NCBI GenBank assembly: GCA_029237695.1 | Contig: CM055271.1 | Coordinates: 30,936,200 to 31,000,199 of the forward strand | DNA length: 64,000 nt | Source: Conchocele bisecta | Lineage: Eukaryota; Mollusca; Bivalvia; Lucinida; Thyasiridae | Reading direction: 5' to 3' | In this document: one piece after another, positions 32,251-43,841 of the stretch | Layout of the letters: each line of letters opens with the position of its first letter | How positions within the stretch are numbered: the stretch's first letter is position 1 | Notes under the pieces: model-generated | The model's input: the letters and a program-made list of their open reading frames with translations, nothing else | Database searches by the model: none | Told to the model about the DNA's origin: nothing | Program-made: the position numbers and the translations under genes

Positions 32251-32587
32251 GGGCTGTGACTTAACTGGGAGCTGGTACATTGGTATAGCTACAGGGTCGC
32301 TGGAAACTTTATCTGAGATAGTTAACTTGGTGTATATAATAGCAGCTGTTGTTAAGCCGGAACCCGATAGGAGTTAGAACAAGTTGACAGAACGTATGCA
32401 CAGGGCCAGCTGTATTCGACCTAGACAGCATAGCATTCGTCCCATTGCGAGGCGTCCATCTATTCATGTCCTAATAACTTTTAATCAAAGTAGTAAATTC
32501 CCATGATCACTTTTGCCGTAATCAACAATCATTATAAACAGTATATATTTATTGATTCCCACTAAATTAAGACATTGCCTGTGCAGC
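32251..32587. other. no supported gene
   Basis: This continues the segment split by the LINE insertion. There is no recognisable coding motif. Confidence 0.3.
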
Positions 32588-32885
32588 TGAAGTTGGTAGG
32601 AGCTGAAGTTGGTAGGAGCTGAAGTTGGTAGGAGCTGAAGTTGGTAGGAGCTGAAGTTGGTAGGAGCTCATAGGAGTTGGAGCTCGCAGAAGTTCATAGG
32701 AGCTGCAGTTCGTAGGAGCTTCATAGGAACTGAAGTTGGTAAGAGTTCATAAAAGTTCATGTGTATAGAAGTTCGTAGGAGGTCCTATGAGCTGAAGTTC
32801 GTAGGAGTTCATAGGAGGTCACATGAGTTGGAGCTCATAGAAGGTCGTAGGAGCTAATAGGAGTTCATAGGAGTGGAAACTCATA
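32588..32885. repeat. 16-bp minisatellite, five clean copies then degenerate
   Basis: The unit tgaagttggtaggagc is perfect for about five copies. It then decays into variants such as gttcataggagctgaa up to about 32885. Confidence 0.85.
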
Positions 32886-32989
32886 AAAGACGTGTATACA
32901 CTTGTAGTATAGTGGTGGAGAGAACGTAACGGTGCGGTAGACACGCTACCAGTTGTTGTATTGAGAGGTTGAGCTCGCAGCCAGTCGTA

Positions 32990-35575
32990 CACGTTACACT
33001 ATCAAGTACTACTAAGAATGCCAATTTTGAAGTGAAAAGTTTTGCCTATAAAGTTGTGTGTGTCAACGAACAATATACTAAACCGACAGTTCTATACAGA
33101 GGTGAGAATGCTTGTGAACATTTTCTTAAATCCATAATATATACAGCAGGTGTATGGCAATCCCATTCCGTTGTTTATGACTGCAGATGATGAAGTAAAG
33201 TTTCAAAATAGTAACGTCTGTCAGATCTGTAACGCACCAATTCCAGACGTGAGCGATAAAGTCAGAGATCATTGTCATTTAACAGGTAATTTCAGAGGAG
33301 CGAGCCATTCAAAGTGTAACATGCAGTTCATACAGCCTAAGTATATACCAGTAGTATTTCACAATCTAAAGAACTTTGACGGACATATATTGTGTCAGGT
33401 AATGGGAAAATTTAAAAATAAGAAAATATGTATTCCAAATACTACAGAAAAATATGTATCTTTCTCATTAGGACAATTACGCTTTATAGACAGCTGTCAG
33501 TTTTTAAATACATCATTAGAAAATTTGATAACAAATTTATCCAAAGACGGGTTGAAATATTTCACACATTTTTGTTCAGAATTTCCAAAAGAAATGATGC
33601 CAACTTATTGCTTCGCAAGAATGTGTACCCCTATGAATGTTGTGATAGTGCAGAGAAATTTGAACTGCAACATCTTCCAGACAAATCAGCATTCTACAAC
33701 AAATTAACTAAATGTGACATAACAGATGAAGATTACAGACAGGCTCAAGACGTCTGGGATCAATTTAATGCTAAATATTTTGGAGATTATCATGATAGTC
33801 AAATTTGTATTAAGCGACCACCCAAGGGAGACACCAAAAATGGTCGCTTAGAACAATGGTCTCTTGACACAAAAACGAAAAAAAAATGGAAATCCGGGTA
33901 CTGGTATGTCCGTTTATATGGTCAGGAAATCGCGAATATTAAACATTAACATAGAAATAAATACATTATAATACTACCGGTAATGTTACTGTGCACTTTT
34001 CTGAATTATTCAGGCTTTATTTCATCAAAATAAAATCGCCCAGCTGAAATCGCAAATAGGCACGAGTTAATTTCCTGTAGTGATCACCAAGAGCGAGTTC
34101 GAGCGTAAACTATGGTTTCTATAGTTTCTATAGTTGAAGTATAGTTCAACTAAACAACCGCGAACGCAGAATGGTTCGACCAGAGTGACATCATACATCT
34201 ACTATAGTTCGACTAGCCAAAAGACGCCTGTTCCTCCAGTTTCAAGATGGCGGTGAATAGGTAAAATGTTCTACAGAGGGGTGAATTTAAATGGAAATTC
34301 TCTACTAGACATGCCCAATGCATCGACTATAGTTCAACTATAGTAAAACACCCGATGTCGCTCTAATGAAACCAGCGAATCAGAACGAGGTTTCAGGTCA
34401 ATAATCATAAACAATGCAACATTCACACTTTGACAGTGACAGGGGATTTGTTTCCTTTGTTTGTCACACGCTTGAGGCTAATTTCACCTGGAGAAAGTGA
34501 CATCCTGTCAATTAATGGTCGTTTAATACAAACTAAAATTGCTTTTGTTTACAAAATAAGTGACCGCTGATCGCATTAAGAGAAAGTCGCCTAATACACT
34601 GTCATTATATAGACCAAATGGTCGGGGGGGAATTAAAAGTGGTCGCTTAAGACAAAAGTCGCTTAATGCACGTGGTCACTTGTGCAAGTTTGACTGTTTA
34701 TCTTAAATGCGATGTGTTGTTATTGTGTGACTGTTTTGAAATATTCAGAGATATCTGTTTATATATATATAAGCTTGATCCATGTAATTTTGTAACAAGT
34801 CCGTGTCTCAGTTGGGCGACTGCTCTCAAAATGACTAAGTGCAAGTTAGAACTTATCACTGATCCAAATATGTATTTAATGTTTGAGAAAGGTGTCAGAG
34901 GAGGTGTATCAATGGTTACTAAAATATATTCTGAATGTAATAATGTGTATGTACCTGAAACATATGACAAAAACATGTTCATTATGTACGAGGACTGCAC
35001 AAACCTCTATGCAAAACGCATGCCATTTCCACTTCCTTATGATTCATTCGAATGGATGAATGATGACGAAATTGCTAATTTTGACATACATGCAATTTCG
35101 GAAGATGCTACTACAGGATATACCTTGGAAGTTGACCTGATTTATCCCAAAGAACTTCATGATTTAAATAATAAATACCCGTGTTATCCAGAACACATTA
35201 CGGTTACAAAAGATATGCTTTCTCCATACAACAAACATTTAGAATCTATAAGTTTGACTCATGCACCTATGTCAAAACTACTACAATATGTACATTAAAC
35301 AATAAAACAAAGTATGTGCTACACTCGGCTTTTGCAGCTATATTTAAAACTCGGTTTGTAATTGCAAACAATACATAAAGGTATCTAACTTCATCATAAA
35401 GCCTGGTTAAAACCATATGTATACCTCAATACGATGAATAGAAAACAAGCAAGCGATGACTTTAGTAAATAGTTTAAATTAATGAATTATTGTTTATATG
35501 GGAAGTAAGACCATGGAGAATTTGAGACTCAGGAGAAACATTAGCCTTGTACACACGGAATCTAAACTGAATATA
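32990..35575 (+). pseudogene. Polinton/virus-type DNA polymerase B relic with endonuclease VII-like domain
   Basis: Similarity starts near 32990 (SFAYKVVCVNE) and moves to another frame near 33150. A recombination-endonuclease-VII-like zinc segment follows (CQICNAPI, then RDHCHLTGNFRGASHSKCN). Next are a 3'-5' exonuclease motif (HNLKNFDGHIL) and, after a frame change near 33618, VYPYECCDSAEKFE and YRQAQDVWDQFN. A 899-bp insertion (33797-34695) interrupts it. After it come YLKCDVLLLCDCFE, GVRGGVSM and palm motif A (EDCTNLYAKRM). After more frame breaks past 35298, palm motif B is visible (LMNYCLYGK, near 35490). Motif C is missing, as the sequence ends at an AT repeat near 35575. This is the DNA_pol_B_2 type of Polintons and related elements. 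It is clearly dead. Confidence 0.8.
33797..34695. mobile_element. 899-bp MITE inserted in the polymerase relic
   Basis: The inverted ends are agtcaaatttgtattaagcg / cgcttaag..caagtttgact. Extra subterminal copies of gtggtcgcttaa lie on the right and of aatggtcgcttag on the left. Removing it rejoins the exonuclease-palm reading (FGDYHD with YLKCDVLL), so the ends are placed to within one or two codons. The interior has inverted ctatagttcaactatag blocks and no open frame. The target duplication is not clear. Confidence 0.75.
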
Positions 35576-36758
35576 TATATTATATACATGCCAGCAATAC
35601 AGCAGTGTGAGTATACGTTTTATTCAAGAAATCATATGTAATAATGTAAGAAAATGTGCATACACGTGTTGCGTTTATAAAAGAAATGAGTTTCAATTCA
35701 CTGGCTAAAACGGTGTTTTATATTACAATTTTAGCCAACGAGTTAAGATTATATTTTTTGAAGAATCAGTGACTTATTCTATGAAAATATTGTTAATATC
35801 ATTCATAGCTCCAGATAAGCTGTGTGTCTAAAGAGTATTGTTCCCCCTGATTTCAAATTAAATGCGTATTTTATTTTTACAAATGGATTATTGATTTTCT
35901 TCATTATTAAATAGGAAACAAAAGATCAAAGAAAACTTAAAACAAATTTAAACATTCATTTATTTGAGTGTATTATTACTTATTCACTTATTTATACCGT
36001 AAAAAAGTTGAAATTTACAAACAGTTGCAGCTCGACTACAGTAAGTAAATTTTCAACTTGCTTACAGTATTTCCACTCCTCAATTTGAAAATCAACGCAA
36101 ATTTTCACATTGCTGTGAGTATTTTGTATTCGGCCGGCTAAATAATTGCGTAAAATGTGCCAATACGCACCTTATCTGGAGCGCTGAATATTATATCAGA
36201 ATTTTAGTGGGTAAAACCTGAAAATGTGAGCATTTCACTCGTGATGCGGAGGTAGATAAACCATTGCTAACATTGTAGATAAAACACTGTTAGTCTGTAG
36301 TACATGTACATGTAGTTGAAAATGTTAAATATCTTATTTTGGCTGCTAATGTTGATAAGGGGACCTTACAACATATGCGAATAACGTAGCCTCAGTTTAT
36401 GCATCAGCACAGTCAGGGCCTATGCTGTTGGACAAACGCTGGAACACCAGCAGATGTATTTCAATTCAAACGTGTGATTATGCACAAGGAGTTGAACCTA
36501 CGAAAATGTTATGACTAAGTACTGTATATTCCAACGATATGCTCTTATTTCTATATTTGAAAATGTAAATGTCATGGTCTTTGCTCGCGTTATCAGTACA
36601 TTTCTTTAAGTCGTAGCAAGAACCTGGTTATTTCATTTATACACACTTTCAAAGTTGCACACTAGACTTCCGTTTGGTGATGGTGAGGAGACTATGCAAA
36701 ATTTGAGTCCGTTTGTTGAGAGCCATTTTAATTTAACTGTGCATTGTTCCGTTTCAGA
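35576..36758. other. 1.2 kb A/T-rich, no supported gene
   Basis: A short inverted pair (ttgaaatttac / gtaaattttcaa) lies near 36010-36056. Nothing else stands out. It may include the intron before the exon at 36759. Confidence 0.3.
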
Positions 36759-37150
36759 CTTGGCGAGACCTGTTCACATATTGGATCATTCCTGTTCAAG
36801 ATTGAAGCAGCAGTGCGTCTATGCTACACGGCGGCGGCATGTACAGATGTTTCTTGCCAGTGGATCCAGTGTTTTGTTCAGAATGTTCAACCTGCGCCGG
36901 TAGCCAAGATTCGCTTCTACAAGCAGGAGGCACGATATCGACTGGAGAAAACGAGAAAGGCACCTAAGTCTACAACAACACATGCCACAGAATCGGAACA
37001 ACAAATCTTCTTGTCCGCTTTGGCCAGCAACGGCGAGAATATAGTTGGACTTAGCATGTTCGCAGGGTACAACAATCAACATATCAGCCAGCGACCAATA
37101 GAATGTAGAGATAAGTTGCCCGGATCATTAAGGGAGTTGTATACACCAAC
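36759..37150 (+). pseudogene. exon of a SWIM/YqaJ-associated invertebrate protein, cut by a LINE
   Basis: A splice acceptor (tgttccgtttcag) ends at 36758. The exon then reads LGETCSHIGSFLFKIEAAVR, with Cys and His placed as in the second half of a SWIM-type zinc finger. It continues with PVAKIRFYKQEARYRLEKTR, KSTTTHATESEQQIFLSAL and LPGSLRELYTP. In molluscs and cnidarians this arrangement precedes a YqaJ-like recombinase exonuclease domain; that is recalled knowledge. The YqaJ part would be in a downstream exon. The frame runs into the LINE tail at 37151, so the last residues are from the LINE. No downstream exon is found after the LINEs end at 39378. Confidence 0.6.
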
Positions 37151-37972
37151 GAATGGAATGGAATAGAATGGTGCTTAACGGCCCATCAACACAAAAGAGT
37201 GTCATTTAGGGCCAAGCAATGTAGATGAAGAATAAAAATAATAATAAAATAGTATCCTATATGTGATTAGGGTAAAATATTAATATGATGAACAATATAT
37301 ATATAGAAATATAAAACGTGTATAGAATTATAAAATTATAGAAATATGAGACATGTATGCAATGATAAAATTAAATCTTCCGATACAAGTTAATTTCATG
37401 TAGAAAGTGAAGCAAACCTTCAATGTTCTCCACCTGGAATAGCTCCGCAAGTGAAGTAACATTGAAGTGTTTGCCTCGAATATCGGCAAAATCGATACAG
37501 TCCAGTAGGATGTATTGCACGGTAAATGCGCTGTGGCATGGAATACACCATGGACGCGGCTCACCTTTGAGCATATACGAATGCGTTAGTCGTGTATGTC
37601 CAATGCGCAATCGACTAAGGACAACTTCATCCCGGCGTACATGTCTGTAGCCAGGAGTCCATTCGCCCAGAGTCGGTTTCACAGCATGAAGTTTATTATC
37701 TGTGAGCAGATCCCACTGGATCTGCATTGTATCGCAGATGAATGAGTTGATGGATGATTTAAAATCATGATAGCAAACAGGAAAATGAGAAGTCGGCAGA
37801 TCCAGGGCGGCCTTGGCAGCACTATCTGCCCTGTCATTGCCCTTGATACCAGTATGACTGGGTAGCCAACACAAATAATGTCCTTGCCAGACGAAAGTAA
37901 AATATGGTGTAGCTCCATGATTTGGCGGATAAGTGGATGTTCAAGCTTCATGTTGTACAAAGCTTGTAGTGA
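37151..37972 (-). mobile_element. I-like LINE copy inserted in the tail of the next copy
   Basis: It contains the 3' untranslated region and the RNase H to C-terminal coding region, 5'-truncated inside RNase H (caaagcttgtagtg). It is followed directly by the (AATGG)n tail of the adjacent copy. Frame breaks affect the coding part (for example caacacaaataatg near 37870). Confidence 0.9.
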
Positions 37973-39378
37973 ATGGAATGGAATGGTGCTTAACGGCCCA
38001 TCAACACAAAAGAGTATCATTTAGGGCCAAGCAATGTAAATGAAGAAGAAAAATAATAGTAAAATAGTATGCTAGATGTGATTCAGGTAAAACTATTAAT
38101 ATGATGAACAATATAAAAGATAAACGTGTATATAATTATAAAATTAGAGAAATGAGAGACATGTATACAATGATAAAATTAAATCTTCCGATACAAGTTA
38201 GTTTCATGGAGAAAGCGAAGCAAACCTTCAATGTTCTCCACCTGGAATAGCTCCGCAAGTGAAGTAACATTGAAGTGTTTGCCTCGAATATCGGTAAAAT
38301 CGATACAGTCCAGTAGGATGTGTTGCACGGTAAATGCGCTGTGGCATGGAATACACCATGGACGCGGCTCACCTTTGAGCACATACGAATGCGTTAGTCG
38401 TGTATGTCCAATGCGCAATCGACTAAGGACAACTTCATCCCGGCGTACATGTCTGTAGCCAGGAGTCCATTCGCCCAGAGTCGGTTTCACAGCATGAAGT
38501 TTATTATCTGTGAGCAGATCCCACTGGATCTGCATTGTATCGGAGATGAATGAGTTGATGGATGATTTAAAATCATGATAGCAAACAGGAAAATGAGAAG
38601 TTGGTAGATCCAGGGCGGCCTTGGCAGCACTATCTGCCCTGTAATTGCCCTTGATACCAGTATGACTGGGTAGCCAACAAAAAATAATGTCCTTGCCAGA
38701 CGAAAGTAAAATATGGTGTAGCTCCATGATTTGGCGGATAAGTGGATGTTAAAGCTTCATGTTGTACAAAGCTTGTAGTGAAGATAATGAATCGGAAAAT
38801 AAAATGAATTGCTTTCTCCAAGATATTTTCGCGAAATCAAGAGCCAAGTAAAATCTCCCTCAATTCCGCAGAAAATATTGAAGACTTGTCTGGGAGTCTG
38901 GATTGAAGATCTCCCTCGGGGACAGCGGCAGCAGATGCTACCCGTCCCCGATCTTTGAGCCATCAGTAAAAAGCGGAGTGTATGTATTGTATCTGTCTTT
39001 AACATCAAGAAAAAGTGATTTAAAAATGGATGGATCAGTTGTTGCTTTCGTGTGCTGACTAAGATCGAAGATCACCTTGGGCTGCTCCAACTGCCACGGT
39101 GGAGTATCTGGAACAGCGTATTTGGCAATGTGATTCAGATCCAAGCCAGCATCGTGTATCAAAGGATCCATTCTCTTGCCGAATGGTGGCTTGAAGCTTG
39201 GTTTCTTATCGAATACAGCATCTGTAGTTCGATGAAAGACAGTGTTATAAGCTGGATTAGAGGGATTGGAATGTAGTTTAGTGGCGTATTGCAAAGATAA
39301 TTTGGTGCGTCTGTCGTGAAGAGAAGGCTCATTTGCTTCGGCATATAAGCTCTGTGTGTTAGACGTACGGAATGCACC
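37973..39378 (-). mobile_element. I-like LINE copy, 5'-truncated
   Basis: The copy includes the tail, 3' untranslated region, C-terminal domain, RNase H and the linker up to ggaatgcaccc. It ends within a few bases of where the copy ending at 27716 ends. Frameshifts lie near 38750 and 38845. It abuts the SWIM exon together with the preceding copy. Confidence 0.9.
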
Positions 39379-40326
39379 CCAGTACTAGATTGAGCAGCGC
39401 TTTACCTAGAAATTATGCAAAGCAACTATTATACTAATACTTAGCAAGCGCATTTTGCACTAGACATGAGCACAACGCTGTCGTGTTATGTATTATTTAT
39501 ATTTACATATGTACATTTCAGAAATATTCCACTGACGAATAAGGATGATATGATGTATCGCGCTACAACTCTACGTATTTGTATACTCCAGGACAAGGCC
39601 GTTTCAATTACCACGACAAAACTAATTTACCATATGACATATATCCCAGTGTAAATACATGAATGTATATGCCTGATCAGCGTACCATGTGCTTTAACGT
39701 TCATAAATTAATATATTTAATATTCATCCCTACTGACGACGCCACTGTCGACGAACAGGCGATTGAATTAATGAAGGCACAGTAAATGACGGACATCACC
39801 TAGCACATGCTTAAGGCCTACTCAACGTACATAGAGACACATAAACACTGAATGTGAATACATGCAGAACTATTGTAATAACTGTAGTGCTTAACGATCA
39901 ATAAGGATCGGAAAATAATAACGGCAAGTAAAATTTCACTCCAAGAATGACGTTCAAATGATTATTTCCGACATCGAAATGTGTATACCCTTTCTATATA
40001 CATCAAAGATCAATGTCCCTAGATAAACAGAATAGCGTTATACACGTTTATTCTGTTCTGTAAATATTCATATTTTTGCAACACACATAGTTAATATACG
40101 TGTACTTTAAGACTAAACGTGACACATAGTGCGCATGGCGTTCACTTCATTTAGACGTGGAGTGAACTATAAGGAATGGCATAGTTAATAATTGCACGCA
40201 TGTTCACTATGATTGTTTACAGTTGAAAATTGCTCCCATGTTCACTAGTGTTCACATTCACATTGCTATGCACTAGACATGAACTCCGTGTCTACGTCTA
40301 GTGTTCACTAGCTCGTCAAGTTTGTT
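39379..40326. other. no supported gene
   Basis: This is A/T-rich DNA with scattered short repeats of ctagacatga and tgttcac. No coding motif is recognised. Confidence 0.3.
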
Positions 40327-40644
40327 CTAAAATACCTGTAATAAACAGCATACTTCAATCTTCGCCAGTTGGACATCCATCCAAAGTCCCATAATGGTTG
40401 CAGTTCCATTGATAAATCGCCTCATGTCGACAATGATGAAGTTGGAACCGCGATTGCAGATGGTCACCCGTATGTTACCTCCGATCAGAAACTGCTTAAC
40501 GTAGACACAGCTAGTTTGATTCGTATCTAGACATTCTCCTGTGTTGAGGCGGTCAGCTTGTGTATGACACATGGTACCGATTAATACTAGCGGAGGTATG
40601 CCGCAGGCGCTGAATAACATCAGAATAACTCCAATCACTTTCAC
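40327..40644 (-). CDS. small protein or exon with N-terminal hydrophobic segment and possible PC4-like fold
   Basis: This is a 105-codon frame. The N-terminus MKVIGVILMLFSACGIPPLV looks like a signal peptide. The central part, IRVTICNRGSNFIIVDMRRF, followed by INGTATIMGLWMD, resembles the strand-strand-strand-helix pattern of PC4-like ssDNA-binding domains. That does not fit easily with secretion. Several cysteines (TMC, GEC, TSC, TIC, EVCC) would suit a small secreted disulfide protein instead. A donor-like CAG|GTATTT lies just before the stop codon, so this may be a first exon. I cannot choose between these readings. No paralogue is seen in the window. Confidence 0.35.
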   Translation of the reverse strand: MKVIGVILMLFSACGIPPLVLIGTMCHTQADRLNTGECLDTNQTSCVYVKQFLIGGNIRVTICNRGSNFIIVDMRRFINGTATIMGLWMDVQLAKIEVCCLLQVF

Positions 40645-41019
40645 AATGCCAAGGTGCCGCTTGATAATCTGACATTTATCTTGTTCACACGAAGTAAGCA
40701 GCCTGCTCGATACATCTGTCTGTTTCCATGATAGACCGTATAAGGAAAACTAGTTAAATGCTGCGTAGTTGTGTCTTATAAATAGTAATTGGGGACACTA
40801 TGTAAAACACAATTACATTCTTACGTTTTACATTTTCAAATATCACATGCAGGTGTTCGCAAGAGGCTCCGCCTACCATACAACTTGAGAGCGATAACGA
40901 AAAACAAATTTACATAGTACCGTCCAATAGAATCAGCGAATTGAAGATTCTGCTGACTAACTATATCACATAAAACTATTTGGAGCTTTGTCATTCTGTT
41001 AAACAGTATCTCTAAACTC

Positions 41020-41968
41020 TTGTCTCAAGCCCATGTTGATGCAGTTAGAATGGAAAGTAAAGAATTATGCGTGTTGGTTGAGAGCAGGGATGACGGCGGC
41101 TTCTTGCACGATGAAGCAGACATCACCATCATCAGCTATCTGTTACAAGCCGCCGATGAAGGACGTCAGGTGGTCAGGGTTCTCAGCGACGACAGCGACA
41201 TCTTCGTGCTACTGGTCTACTGGACGTGTCGCTATGATCTGCATGGTCGAATAACCGTCCAGATGGAGAAGTGGGACGGTGTTGTCCTTGACATCAACGC
41301 CACATGCACCAACTTGGGGGACGCAATGTGCTCACAGCTGCTTGGAGCCCATGCAATAACCGGATGCGACACCGTGTCCTAACCATTCGGTAAGGGCAAG
41401 GCCTCCGTCCTGAAGACACTAAAGGCGGGAGACTTTCCGGGGCTGTTCGACGTACTGGGTGAGGAGGCTGCCACTGACGAGGACCTCATGGCAGTTGGAC
41501 AGCAGTTCTTTGCGGCGTTGTACGGACAACCCGCATGCACCTCCATGACTAACGCTCGCTACAATATCTACACTCGCAAGCAGGGTAAACCGCTGCGCAT
41601 CATGTCACTGCCGCCAACAGACACAAACCTGTGCCACCATGTGCGACGTGCTCACCTCCAGATGCTGCTTTGGAAGGCGGCCGACCAACAGGGTCCTCCA
41701 GATGTCTTTATCTCAGATTACGGTTGGGAAATAAAGGACGGGACAACTTGTCCCTACATCGACAGTAGCCCACCGGGACCACCGCTTCTGATGAATGTGA
41801 TCAGCTGCCGCTGTCGAGCAACGGACAATGCATTCAAAGCAAGCGAACTGTAGCTGTCACCATGAAAAACTCAGCTGCACAATGTACTGCCTCTGCAAAG
41901 CCGGTGATGCTTGCTACAACCCATTCACCAAGAAAGATGAGGTGGCGGATGAGAACGATGAACCATGA
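41020..41968 (+). pseudogene. C-terminal part of the transposon-borne family: PIN/FEN-like motifs plus CXC domain, inactivated
   Basis: The frame reads FLHDEADITIISYLL, LSDDSDIFVLLVYW, DINATCTNLG and AITGCDTVS, then a stop (TAA where other copies have a Tyr codon). It then continues FGKGKASVL, FFAALYGQP, LPPTDTNLCHHVRRAHLQ and WKAADQQGPPD. The EAD, DDSD and GCD acidic sets resemble those of PIN/FEN-like nucleases; this is inference. The end is a Cys-rich tesmin/TSO1-like CXC segment (ISCRCRA, then, after a frameshift near 41825, NCSCHHEKLSCTMYCLC). Cys pairs are spaced as in CXC domains. The N-terminal portion is not upstream. A possible splice acceptor (ctgttaaacag) precedes it. The paralogue at 52265-53759 has the same order. 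Confidence 0.7.
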
Positions 41969-43107
41969 ACATGATGATGACTATGAAGATCAGGATGAGG
42001 GACAATATGATGGGTGATATTCACATCAGCTAACGTGAGAATCCGCACAAGTTGTGAGGTTAAATTACTTCCCAAGACTACGTTTTGAGCCGTAAAACAC
42101 CATTAATCAATCGATCAATCCATCCTACATATATTTTATGATTAGAATTTGTACACAACTGTTGACTGGCTGCATTATTTGTTGTCATGTTTGTACGGCA
42201 GTATGGTATAGCACGCGTACGTTTCACAGTTGAAACATAACATTTGAATGTCATAAATCTGAATTCATTTTATCGCTATGACCTTGTCTTCTAATACATG
42301 ATCTTGACCCCAGATGGACCACGAGTTTTCAGAAGTTATCAACAACCAATATGGGCAAGTCACAAACAGCACGTGAACAACAACTAATTGGCCATCAGTT
42401 GCCGATTGTTGGTAAAATTAAGCGAATTTCGACAATTTTGAACCAAAAGTGACCTTGACCTTATACGTTGACCTTGACCTTTGATCACGAAACAATTATC
42501 AGAAATGGATTCATCGGGTTAAAGTTGTATATAAAAGTGCTATCACACATGATTCTATGCCTATTAGTTAAAAAGTTATGTGCGGACCAAACTAATAAGG
42601 GTTAATTATATGCTAATTATGCTAATTAGCTAATTAATTTTTTTCCCCAAACTGAACCCAGTGCCAACAAAGCTCAAAATCTTCCAGTCATGCATGTGAA
42701 TATATATCAATAAAAAAACCTTGCTGTATTAACAATTTCTAGGTTCGTGATCCTGCAACTGGACTAAATGACCTTGATGGAATAACTCAATCAGCCCCCA
42801 AACTCCCTTGGTGATAGTGTCTTTGAGGGACCTCCGCACAGGCGCCCCTCGGAAGGAAATGTTTCGTTGATTCTGATTAGTCTAGGCGCTCATTCAGAGG
42901 GGTGTCAACGGGCAGGGCAGGTCCCTTGTAAGACACCAGTACCCCTAGTGAATTTAATATACAGTTATTCAACACCACTTGCTTTGCTCAGTTATTCATC
43001 CATTTCGCGCACCTGCATAACCATACTCGCCTCATTTTCTGAAGATCACAAGGGGAAATTTGTTTAAATAGTGTCCAGGTAGCATACTATCCATTTCAGA
43101 GAAGACC
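41969..43107. other. A/T-rich 3' flank resembling the flank of the 53.8-kb paralogue
   Basis: Around 42600-42760 the sequence (tatgctaattatgctaatta, ctaggttcgtgatcc) resembles 54770-54920 (tatgctaattaggtcaatta, ctaggttctcaatt). Both lie downstream of a CXC-ended gene fragment. The rest contains gaccttgacc motifs and no gene. Confidence 0.45.
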
Positions 43108-43521
43108 ATGGCATCAGGAAAATGTAGCCAGGACAGCGAGATTAAAAAAAACCAAGCTAGAAATCTTAGAAGGGGTTAATTCAAACCTGGATTATATTGA
43201 CCTTAACATGAGAGCCGCTCTATACAACATTTCGGAAAACCAAACTAAAGAAGCGACAGACACATTAAAAAAGACCCAGCGACAGGCACATTAAAAAAGA
43301 CCCGTCGGTTGTTGCCAGCACACAAGTCAAAATCTAATTTTCTAATTGCATCTCTACAGAAAGACATGCTATCGAACCAACAAACTGTTCGTCGTCTGGA
43401 ACGAAATGAGACCAATTCCCATAGAAAGTTGTCAGAGGCACAACGTGTCATCGAAATGCAAAAAAAACAACAGTATTTCTTCAAGTATATTATGACGTGT
43501 AAACAGCACATATTTGCATAA
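43108..43521 (+). pseudogene. possible coiled-coil exon, disrupted by a 25-bp duplication
   Basis: After an A-run, the reading KLEILEGVNSNLDYIDLNM and ISENQTKEATDTLKK is broken by a duplicated cgacag.cacattaaaaaagaccc (about 43254-43303). Beyond it the other frame continues LPAHKSKSNFLIASLQKDML and RRLERNETNSHRKLSEAQRV. The composition suggests a helical, coiled-coil-forming protein. I do not recognise a family. The frame is open only when the duplication is ignored, so this is probably a recent lesion in an exon or pseudogene. Confidence 0.35.
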
Positions 43522-43841
43522 TGTGATATGGCTTAACAATGTACGACGTTGGCTAATTGGTCAATTGGTAAATCTTTTACCAATTATTATTACAAGTACA
43601 AAATTTACCATAAATATCTAAATGCAAAACTAAAGTTGATAGCAACATTGCCATCATCCGCAGCCGATTTTTGGAACTCTTTGGTTCAGTGGTTGGATGA
43701 CTTGGAAAAAGGGACCATTAAAGAATGACACGTGTGAAGTAAATTGTCTTTATGCAAACAATTTTATCGTAGTGTCTGCTAGGTCGCATTATCAATCTTG
43801 ACAACCTATTTCTTGATTTAATTGTTGCATGTTTTTTCCAG

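Noticed and set aside
34666..35298. A separate 210-codon gene
   Set aside because: It is the palm part of the decayed polymerase B interrupted by the MITE, not an independent gene.
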